This document shows positions 1 through 5,666 of a DNA stretch of 7,416 nucleotides, one piece after another (the first letter of the stretch is position 1; every line of letters begins with the position of its first letter). The stretch comes from JBFWIL01 sp050256015. GTDB lineage: Bacteria > Bacteroidota > Bacteroidia > Bacteroidales > Prolixibacteraceae. Both the position numbers and the translations under genes were made by a program. The stretch is from the NCBI GenBank assembly GCA_050256015.1, contig JBFWIL010000134.1:1-7416 (forward strand). The letters are read 5' to 3'. The notes beneath the pieces are model-generated. The model had not been told where the DNA came from and searched no databases. It was given only the letters and a program-made list of their open reading frames with translations.

Positions 1-719
1 TGGCTCCCCGAAAAAAGCAAAATACCTTTCCACTGATTAGACAGGTTCCGGTAAACCAAATCCTGCCGGTCCCCCTGAAAAACAACCGGCTGCTCGCTGG
101 TTCCCTTTGCAATCACGGTTCCCCTGACGTACAATCCGCTCCCGTTATGGAAATACACCCGGGTTCCCGCCGCTATGTGCAGCACTGCATCCCGTTCCAC
201 GCGGGTACTCACGTTAACCAGATAGGGCTTGTCGGCCGTCCAGTATACTTCCCCGCCAATACTGGCCGGCACAAAGATCACATCCTGCCCCCAGGCCACC
301 AGATCCACATCCTGGGAATTCTCGTTCGTAATAAATTCAATGGAATCACGCAGGTAGAGCAGCTCATCCTCCCCACTGCGGTTAAAGTCAACCTCCACAA
401 AAATATAAATACTGTCTCCCGGAAGAATTTCCACATCATACAACTCATTGGACGCCACACCATTGATATTCAGCTTAAAACCGGATTCATTCCCCGATGC
501 CAGCCGGATGGCCGAAACCAGCACGGTCTGATCATAGGAGTTGTAGATCTTCAAATGCTGAGTGGCCGAACCAATGACAGGGAAAACCGTATCGAACGTA
601 ATGATTTCTCTGGAAAATCCCAGTCTGACATCGGAGGAAGATTCGTATTTTTCATCCTCACAGGAAACCACAGCAATCATAAAAATGAGGACAATAAGTA
701 TGGAACAGCTTTTTCTCAT
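1..719 (-). CDS. Lipoprotein with predicted right-handed beta-helix, 3'-truncated by window edge
   Basis: Read on the minus strand, an ATG at 719-717 opens a frame that runs without a stop to the window edge (239 complete codons). A TGA lies directly upstream in frame, so no earlier start is possible. Residues 1-20 form a lipoprotein signal peptide: basic MRK, a hydrophobic core and a lipobox ending VVSC with Cys20. The residues after the cysteine are acidic (EDE), which resembles the export signal of Bacteroidota surface lipoproteins; surface display is an inference. Residues about 30-150 look like a beta-sandwich region (FDTVFP, GSATQHLKIYN, DSIYIFVEV, LVAWGQDV). From about residue 160, ADKPYLV, GTRVYFHNGSGLYVRG and PVVFQGDR resemble the start of a right-handed beta-helix. 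I recognise this pattern from conserved Bacteroidota proteins without known function. It starts 103 nt downstream of namZ on the same strand. The family assignment is from memory, and the C-terminal half is not visible. Confidence 0.85.
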   Translation of the reverse strand, partial: MRKSCSILIVLIFMIAVVSCEDEKYESSSDVRLGFSREIITFDTVFPVIGSATQHLKIYNSYDQTVLVSAIRLASGNESGFKLNINGVASNELYDVEILPGDSIYIFVEVDFNRSGEDELLYLRDSIEFITNENSQDVDLVAWGQDVIFVPASIGGEVYWTADKPYLVNVSTRVERDAVLHIAAGTRVYFHNGSGLYVRGTVIAKGTSEQPVVFQGDRQDLVYRNLSNQWKGILLFSGS

Positions 720-822
720 TCACAATACGGTTTGACCTTACATACTCCCTTTCAACGGTTAAAGATAAGAAATGAATTTTACAATTTTTAACATTTCTCC
801 GAAAAATCCGTCCTTCATCCGC

Positions 823-1977
823 CTATTCCGGATACAACAGGTATTTGCAACGCAATTGCCTGTACCGGTCCAGGTCTTCTTTCCATGAAGCCTCAATTTC
901 ATCCAGGGTTTTCCCCGCCCGGATATCCATCAACACCCGGTCTGTTCCGGCCAGGAGGTTAAACCAGTGCTCCGAGCGAAGAAAAATCTTCTCCTCGGAA
1001 AAACGGTTGTAATATTTCATAAAATACACCAGGGTAAACCGTTCCTCCGGTCCGGTAAGCCGGAGATCATCTCCGAAACAGGCTTTTCCTTCCTGTACCG
1101 GATTGCAGGCCCCCGGCCTGTCCCGGGGAGTAAACATAAACCGTCCCATAGACGGATCGGGATAACCGATAACCTGAAAAGGGAAAATCGTTCCGCGACC
1201 AATGCTGGCATGGGTTGCTTCAAAGAAACAAAGCGAGGGATAGAGTCTTACAGCCGCATCGTTCGGCAGATTGGGTGAAGGCTTCACCGGCAGGGAATAG
1301 CTGGTCCGGTGAGTATAATTGGCCACCGGAACCACAGTCAGCCTGCAGCATGCTCCTCCGGCCAGCCACCCCTCCCCGTTGATCATTTCTGCCAATTCGC
1401 CCAGCGTGCAGCCATGCACCACCGGAACAGGAATCATGCCCACAAAAGAACGGAATTCCGGCTTCAGCACCGGTCCGGCCACATAATCTCCATTCGGATT
1501 CGGCCTGTCAAGAACTACCAGAGGGATGTCCTGCTCCGCGCAGGCTTCCATCACATAAAACAGGGTACTCAGGTAGGTATAAAAACGGACTCCCACATCC
1601 TGCAGGTCAAACACCACCACATCAATACCTTCCAGTTCTTCTTCGGTTGGTTTTCTGGTGTTTCCGTATAAGGAGATCACAGGGAGGCCGGTAGCCGCAT
1701 CTGTATGGTTGTTAACCCGCTCTCCGGCACCGGTCTCCCCCCGTAAGCCATGCTCCGGGGTAAAAATCTTTTTCAGTTCCACCTGCTCCTCCTGAAGGAA
1801 ATCAGCCAGATGCTGTTTCCCTATCCGGGAAGTAGGATTAACCACTATGGCCACTTTCCGGCCCTTCAGCAGGGGAAGGTAACGGCCGGGCTGCTCGGCT
1901 CCGGGTTTAACCGCCTGGGCAGAAACAAAATTCATCATCAGCAAAAACAATCCGCTTATCAGTACGGCTATCTTCAT
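823..1977 (-). CDS. namZ: Exo-beta-N-acetylmuramidase NamZ (DUF1343 / GH171), secreted
   Basis: This 384-residue protein matches the NamZ/DUF1343 family, whose characterised members (B. subtilis YbbC/NamZ and homologues in Bacteroidota) release MurNAc from the non-reducing end of peptide-free peptidoglycan fragments. Family signatures are visible in order: KGRKVAIVVNPTS (38-50), FTPEHG (72-77), FDLQDVGVRFYTY (123-135), LDRPNP (156-161), PSPNLPN (233-239) and FEATHASIGRGT (252-263). The length is normal for the family. Residues 1-20 (MKIAV to FVSA) form a Sec signal peptide with likely cleavage after Ala20 and no lipobox, so the enzyme should act in the periplasm. The ATG at 1977-1975 is chosen because it gives this signal peptide; a GGAG abuts it with no spacer, too close to serve as a normal Shine-Dalgarno site. 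The stop is TAG. The gene is divergent from the NagZ-AmiE fusion, which supplies the complementary activities. Activity and substrate are inferred from family membership. Confidence 0.93.
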   Translation of the reverse strand: MKIAVLISGLFLLMMNFVSAQAVKPGAEQPGRYLPLLKGRKVAIVVNPTSRIGKQHLADFLQEEQVELKKIFTPEHGLRGETGAGERVNNHTDAATGLPVISLYGNTRKPTEEELEGIDVVVFDLQDVGVRFYTYLSTLFYVMEACAEQDIPLVVLDRPNPNGDYVAGPVLKPEFRSFVGMIPVPVVHGCTLGELAEMINGEGWLAGGACCRLTVVPVANYTHRTSYSLPVKPSPNLPNDAAVRLYPSLCFFEATHASIGRGTIFPFQVIGYPDPSMGRFMFTPRDRPGACNPVQEGKACFGDDLRLTGPEERFTLVYFMKYYNRFSEEKIFLRSEHWFNLLAGTDRVLMDIRAGKTLDEIEASWKEDLDRYRQLRCKYLLYPE

Positions 1978-2030
1978 CTCCTTTTTTATTTTACGAAATT
2001 AGAAAAAAGCCGTTAAAAACGCTCCTGTTC

Positions 2031-2061
2031 TCTGCAATCCGGTCAATGTTTCCTAAATTAG
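2031..2061 (+). promoter_or_regulatory. Candidate Bacteroidota-type promoter for the NagZ-AmiE gene
   Basis: In the 123-nt spacer between the divergent namZ and NagZ-AmiE genes, TCTG (2031-2034) and TAAATTAG (2054-2061) resemble the Bacteroidota -33 TTTG and -7 TAnnTTTG elements, with one mismatch each and a 19-nt spacer. Transcription would start near 2067, giving a leader of about 34 nt before ATG 2101. I see no comparably good pair facing namZ. This is a motif match only. Confidence 0.3.
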
Positions 2062-2100
2062 CAGCTCATTTGCGGTAAGGAAAATGTGCCCGGAGTTATC

Positions 2101-5070
2101 ATGAAACATCTGATCAGCTATATTTTTGTTCTTCTGCTGACCGGCATTTCGCTCAGCCTGACCGCCCGGCAGGATCCTCCATTTCTGAAATACCTGGACG
2201 ATCCCTGGGTCGACTCGCTGATGCTCCGGCTTAGTGTGGATCAAAAGATCGGCCAGCTCTTCATGATCCAGGCCTATGCCCGGGATGCCAAAGCAGAACC
2301 CCGGGTGCTTCAGCAGATCCAAGCCCACGAAGTAGGCGGAGTGCTTTTTATGCAGGGAACCGCCTCCAACCAGCGGACCATCATCCGGCAGATGCAACAG
2401 CTTAGTCACCTGCCTCTGCTCATCGCCCTGGATGCCGAATGGGGACCTGCCTTCCGACTGGAAGACACGCCCCGTTATCCGGTGGCAATGGCTTTGGGCG
2501 CCATCGCAGATGATACGCTGATCTACCGGATGGGACTGGAAATCGGTGAACAGCTGAAAAAACTGGGTGTGCACATCAACTTTGCCCCGGTGGCCGATGT
2601 GAATAACAATCCGAACAACCCGGTGATCAACTACCGCAGCTTCGGGGAGGATCCGGAAAAGGTTACCCGCAAATCCTGGCTTTATGCCAGCGGACTGCAG
2701 GACGCCGGGATCCTGGCCGTAGCCAAGCATTTTCCGGGACACGGAGACACGCGCACAGATTCGCATACCGATTTGCCGGTGATCCGTAAAAGCGTACGGG
2801 CACTTGAACAAACCGAGCTTTTCCCTTTCCGGCAACTGATCCAAAACGGGATTGGCGGCATCATGACCGCCCACCTGCAAATTCCGGCGCTGGAACCCGA
2901 CCGGACTCTGCCCTCCTCGCTCTCCGGGAGAATCGTCGGAGATCTGCTGCAGGAACAGTACGGATTCCGGGGACTGGTGGTCACCGATGCCATGAACATG
3001 CAGGGAGTAAACGGGGCGTTTTCTTCCGGAGAATCGGCGGTAAGGGCGCTGCTGGCAGGCAACGACATGCTGGAAGTGGTTCCTGAGCTGGAAGAAGCGG
3101 TACAGGCCGTACGAAAAGCCATAACCACCGGCCGGATCAGCATGAGCCAGATCGACCGGAAATGCAGGAAAATACTTGCCCTGAAACGCTGGAGTATATT
3201 CCCCTGGAAAGAAAAAATGCTCCTGCCTGTCACGGAAAAAGCATCCGGGCCGGAGGAAAATGCGCGTTATGCGCTGACCCGCAGAATACTGCACGAGCAG
3301 TCGCTGACCCTGCTGCATAACCGCGGGGAATTGTTACCCCTGCAGCGACTGGACACGCTCAGGCCGGCTGTGATAGCAGTGGGAGATTCCCGGGAAACCG
3401 ACTTTCAAAAGATGAGTGCACGTTATCTGGAAGCCGACTTTTTTCATCTCCGCGAAAATGCCCCGGCTGCCGAAGTAAACCGCCTGGTTAGGCTGCTGAA
3501 ACCATACAACCTGCTGATCTGCGGCATTCACGGACTCAGCCTTTCTTCTGCCGGACATTACGGCACGGACGCCTCCATATCCGGGTTTATCCGGCAGACA
3601 GCCGATAAAAAACGCATCATAACCCTGTTCGGAAACCCTTATGCATTAAACTACATCGAAGGTATTGACCGGGCAGAGGCCCTGCTCATTACCTATGAGG
3701 AAAACAGACTTACCCAGGAACTGGCTGCACAGGCCATTTTCGGAGCGATAAACCTGAATGGCAGGCTTCCTGTGAATGTCAGTACCCGTTTCCGGCTAAA
3801 CGAAGGCATGGCGTTAAAAAAAAACTTCCGGCTAAAATACACCATCCCCGAGGAAACAGGAATCGACTCCCGTTTCCTGGAACAACGCATCGACAGTCTG
3901 GCGAGACTCGGTCTCGCCAGAAAAGCCTATCCGGGCTGCCAGGTGCTGATCGCCCGTGAAGGCAAGGTGATTCTTCTGAAAACATACGGTTATCATACCT
4001 ATGAACAGCAAACACCCGTTACCGAAAAAGACCTGTATGATCTGGCATCGCTGACCAAGATTCTGGGAGTGGCCCCTGCCCTGATGAAACTTCACGGAGA
4101 AGGGATATTCAGGCTGGATGTTCCCTTTGCCACTTACTGGCCAGATTTCAGGGGAACCGACAAAGCCGGGATAACTCCCCGTCAAATGCTGGCGCACCAG
4201 TCGCGCCTGCCTGCAGGCATTGTTTTCTGGAATGAGGCCCGTACCGAAAACGGACAGCTGGACCCGCAGGTGTTCCAGGACAGGCCCTCCGAAAAGTTCA
4301 GTCTGCGTGTTTCTTCCCGGCTTTATATGAACCGGGATTACCGGGAAAAAATGTTCCGGCAGATCCGGGACTCCCGGCTGCGGAGATACGCCAGGTATAC
4401 CTATTCCGACCTGCCGTTTATGCTGTTTCCCCGGGTAATCGGGCAACTGAGCGGAGAAGACTATGAACAGTTTCTGCAAAAACATTTTTTCCGTCCGCTG
4501 GGTGCAAGCTCTCTGGTTTTTAACCCGCACCGTTATTTCCCTTCTTCCCGGCTTATCCCTACAGAAAATGACGATTTGTTCCGCCACGAGCTGATCCGGG
4601 GCTATGTACACGACGAAGGCGCTGCCATGCTAGGAGGAGTGTCTGGGAACGCCGGGCTGTTCGGTCAGGCCAACGACGTGGCCAAGCTCATGCAACTCTA
4701 CCTGCAGCAAGGCTTTTACGGCGGGCAACAATACCTGAAGCCGGGCAGCGTGTCTGAATTTACCCGGGTGCAGTTCCCGGAAAATGACAACCGCAGAGGA
4801 TTGGCATTCGACAAACCACTGATAAACAACTACCTGTATCGTCCGGAGAATGCCTATCCGGCCCCGGATGCCGGAGCCGACAGCTATGGACACAGCGGAT
4901 TTACGGGCACCTTTACCTGGGCTGATCCGGGAAACGGGATTCTGTTTGTTTTCCTGGCCAACCGCATCCACCCTACCCGGAACAACCCCCTGCTGTCAGA
5001 CCTGAATATTCGCTCCTCCATGCTGCAAACAATCTACGACAGCATCCGGAAAGGATGGCCTAATCATTAA
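2101..5070 (+). CDS. NagZ-AmiE fusion: GH3 beta-N-acetylglucosaminidase plus serine beta-lactamase-fold (AmiE-type) hydrolase, secreted
   Basis: A 989-residue protein with two enzymatic modules (numbering from the ATG at 2101). Residues 1-22 are a Sec signal peptide ending SLTA. Residues about 40-360 are a GH3 TIM barrel of NagZ type: KHFPGHGDT begins at 209, the Asp-His dyad is D220/H222 in DSH, and the nucleophile is D296 in VVTDAMNMQG. Residues about 395-565 are the GH3 C-terminal alpha/beta domain. Residues about 590-985 are a serine beta-lactamase/S12 fold with S650-x-x-K653 (SLTK), Y768-S-D770 and H931-S-G933 in place of KTG. All expected catalytic residues are present. In B. subtilis, NagZ and AmiE act in sequence, removing GlcNAc and then cleaving the MurNAc-L-Ala bond; AmiE activity here is inferred from fold and context, and a penicillin-binding or esterase role is the alternative. 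A GTG at 2086 would add five residues, but ATG 2101 has a GGAG five bases upstream and a proper signal peptide. The stop is TAA. Confidence 0.9.
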   Translation: MKHLISYIFVLLLTGISLSLTARQDPPFLKYLDDPWVDSLMLRLSVDQKIGQLFMIQAYARDAKAEPRVLQQIQAHEVGGVLFMQGTASNQRTIIRQMQQLSHLPLLIALDAEWGPAFRLEDTPRYPVAMALGAIADDTLIYRMGLEIGEQLKKLGVHINFAPVADVNNNPNNPVINYRSFGEDPEKVTRKSWLYASGLQDAGILAVAKHFPGHGDTRTDSHTDLPVIRKSVRALEQTELFPFRQLIQNGIGGIMTAHLQIPALEPDRTLPSSLSGRIVGDLLQEQYGFRGLVVTDAMNMQGVNGAFSSGESAVRALLAGNDMLEVVPELEEAVQAVRKAITTGRISMSQIDRKCRKILALKRWSIFPWKEKMLLPVTEKASGPEENARYALTRRILHEQSLTLLHNRGELLPLQRLDTLRPAVIAVGDSRETDFQKMSARYLEADFFHLRENAPAAEVNRLVRLLKPYNLLICGIHGLSLSSAGHYGTDASISGFIRQTADKKRIITLFGNPYALNYIEGIDRAEALLITYEENRLTQELAAQAIFGAINLNGRLPVNVSTRFRLNEGMALKKNFRLKYTIPEETGIDSRFLEQRIDSLARLGLARKAYPGCQVLIAREGKVILLKTYGYHTYEQQTPVTEKDLYDLASLTKILGVAPALMKLHGEGIFRLDVPFATYWPDFRGTDKAGITPRQMLAHQSRLPAGIVFWNEARTENGQLDPQVFQDRPSEKFSLRVSSRLYMNRDYREKMFRQIRDSRLRRYARYTYSDLPFMLFPRVIGQLSGEDYEQFLQKHFFRPLGASSLVFNPHRYFPSSRLIPTENDDLFRHELIRGYVHDEGAAMLGGVSGNAGLFGQANDVAKLMQLYLQQGFYGGQQYLKPGSVSEFTRVQFPENDNRRGLAFDKPLINNYLYRPENAYPAPDAGADSYGHSGFTGTFTWADPGNGILFVFLANRIHPTRNNPLLSDLNIRSSMLQTIYDSIRKGWPNH
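3897..3921. repeat. Perfect 11-bp inverted repeat inside the NagZ-AmiE gene
   Basis: TCTGGCGAGAC (3897-3907) and GTCTCGCCAGA (3911-3921) are perfect reverse complements around a TCG loop. It lies at the start of the AmiE-type domain (coding for SLARLGLARK). No T-run follows in either direction, so it is not a terminator. The encoded residues fit the family, so the repeat may be a chance result of codon choice. Confidence 0.7.
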
Positions 5071-5204
5071 AAATTGTTAAACCTGCTTTATAACATTCAT
5101 GCCGGACCGCCGCACTTCCGGATCACATCAAGTCCACATCTTCCGAAGCTTACAGGCCTGCCCCCATGGATACACCTTTGCCCTGAAAACGGTTCTTTTC
5201 CTGA

Positions 5205-5220
5205 CCGGATCCGGCCGGAT
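5205..5220. repeat. Overlapping palindromes CCGGATCCGG and ATCCGGCCGGAT
   Basis: Two perfect palindromes overlap: CCGGATCCGG at 5205-5214 and ATCCGGCCGGAT at 5209-5220. They lie in the 241-nt spacer after the NagZ-AmiE gene and end six bases before the predicted -33 box of the small HTH gene. A further TCCGGA palindrome is at 5117-5122. They could be a protein-binding site or reflect the general CCGG richness of this genome. The rest of this spacer shows no RNA gene or convincing terminator for the upstream gene. Confidence 0.5.
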
Positions 5221-5225
5221 TGCAT

Positions 5226-5257
5226 TTTGTCCGCACATTATTAAATTATTAATTTTA
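5226..5257 (+). promoter_or_regulatory. Candidate Bacteroidota-type promoter for the small HTH gene
   Basis: TTTG at 5226-5229 matches the -33 element exactly, and TAATTTTA at 5250-5257 matches TAnnTTTG in all but the last base; the spacer is 20 nt. The surrounding 5238-5275 is strongly AT-rich in contrast to the CCGG-rich sequence before it. Transcription would start near 5263, within the palindrome at 5258-5267, giving a leader of about 49 nt to the ATG at 5312. Confidence 0.45.
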
Positions 5258-5273
5258 ACTTTAAAGTAAAGTT
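5257..5273. promoter_or_regulatory. Nested palindrome / inverted repeat, possible operator
   Basis: AACTTTA (5257-5263) and TAAAGTT (5267-5273) form a perfect 7-bp inverted repeat around AAG, and the 10-bp perfect palindrome ACTTTAAAGT (5258-5267) is nested within it. The element begins at the last base of the predicted -7 box and covers the predicted transcription start, where a bound repressor would block initiation. The adjacent gene encodes a putative DNA-binding protein, so autoregulation is possible, but nothing beyond position supports it. Confidence 0.4.
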
Positions 5274-5311
5274 TTATGACCTATTGTTAAAACCAATAAA
5301 TTTTTACTGCC

Positions 5312-5563
5312 ATGGAGAGAAAAATCACCTTCAACGAACTCCGTAAAATCAAGGACAGCCTGCCTGACGGGACCATTCGTCAACTGGCAAACGAATTCAA
5401 TATGGATGTGGAAACGGTACGCAATTATTTTGGCGGAGCCAACTATGATCGCGGAAAATCTGTCGGGCTGCATCTCGAACCGGGTCCCAATGGCGGAGTT
5501 GTCTTGCTGGACGATACCCAGATCCTGCAACGGGCTGAAGAGCTGATAAAAGAATTACACTAA
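5312..5563 (+). CDS. Small putative DNA-binding protein with helix-turn-helix (Bacteroidota-specific family)
   Basis: An 83-residue protein. After ITFNELRKIKDSLPDG (5-20) comes a helix-turn-helix-like segment, IRQLANEFNMDVETVRNYFGG (22-42), in which VETVRNYF would be the recognition helix. Residues 43-66 carry a conserved-looking glycine-rich stretch (ANYDRGKSVG, EPGPNGG, VVLLDD), followed by a C-terminal helix (69-83). I recognise this pattern from a small family that is widespread and well conserved in Bacteroidota and usually annotated as DNA-binding or hypothetical; its targets are unknown to me. There is no signal peptide, so it should be cytoplasmic. The ATG at 5312 is the family-like start; no Shine-Dalgarno site is evident. 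It is monocistronic: its own promoter candidate lies upstream and a strong terminator follows 26 nt after the TAA stop. It converges on the helicase gene. Confidence 0.88.
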   Translation: MERKITFNELRKIKDSLPDGTIRQLANEFNMDVETVRNYFGGANYDRGKSVGLHLEPGPNGGVVLLDDTQILQRAEELIKELH

Positions 5564-5589
5564 GAAAAACACGTTTACATTCTTACCGT

Positions 5590-5626
5590 AAAAAACTGCT
5601 CCATCAAGCATGAAGCAGTTTTTTTT
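5590..5626. terminator. Bidirectional rho-independent terminator
   Basis: AAAAAACTGCT (5590-5600) pairs perfectly with AGCAGTTTTTT (5614-5624). The 13-nt interior can add three pairs (CAT with ATG) after one mismatch, leaving a CAAGC loop. Eight Ts follow the GC-containing stem on the plus strand (5619-5626), and six Ts follow it on the minus strand (5595-5590). It therefore can stop both the small HTH gene (ends 5563, plus) and the helicase gene (ends 5667, minus), whose 3' ends face each other here. Confidence 0.88.
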
Positions 5627-5666
5627 CCCTTTTTCCTAACAAGCCGACCAGGCTACAAATAGGATC

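Noticed and set aside
760..784. Possible minus-strand promoter for the lipoprotein gene: TTG (784-782) and TATCTTTA (767-760)
   Set aside because: The -7 element is a good match, but the spacer is only 14 nt, shorter than the usual 17-23, and co-transcription with namZ is equally possible.
147..791. A 214-codon open frame on the plus strand over the lipoprotein gene
   Set aside because: The minus strand gives a convincing lipoprotein with signal peptide and family-like motifs. The plus-strand translation is His- and Asn-rich without known motifs and runs past the lipoprotein start into the AT-rich spacer.
802..833. Possible minus-strand terminator after namZ (ATCCG paired with CGGAT, followed by five Ts)
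   Set aside because: The stem is only 5 bp with an 18-nt loop and spans the stop codon; it is too weak to call.
1994..2001. TAATTTCG on the minus strand as a -7 box for namZ
   Set aside because: No -33 box lies at a suitable distance, and the resulting leader would be very short.
2053..3318. A 421-codon open frame on the minus strand, antisense to the GH3 domain
   Set aside because: The plus strand here encodes intact GH3 motifs with all catalytic residues. The antisense translation has no recognisable domain and is rich in His, Gln, Arg and Gly as expected for a mirror frame of GC-rich codons.
3790..3836. Direct repeat TTCCGGCTAAA at 3790-3800 and 3826-3836
   Set aside because: The copies are 36 nt apart, in frame, and encode FRLN and FRLK; this is most simply local coding similarity, not a recombination site.
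3832..4611. A 259-codon minus-strand frame over the AmiE-type domain
   Set aside because: It is a shadow of the plus-strand domain, which has the SxxK, YSD and HSG motifs.
5075..5095. TGTTA / TAACA stem right after the NagZ-AmiE stop codon as a terminator
   Set aside because: The stem is five AT-rich pairs with no T-run after it.
5099..5269. A 56-codon plus-strand frame in the spacer after the NagZ-AmiE gene
   Set aside because: It has no ribosome binding site or recognisable motif, and it runs through the predicted promoter of the next gene, ending inside the palindrome.
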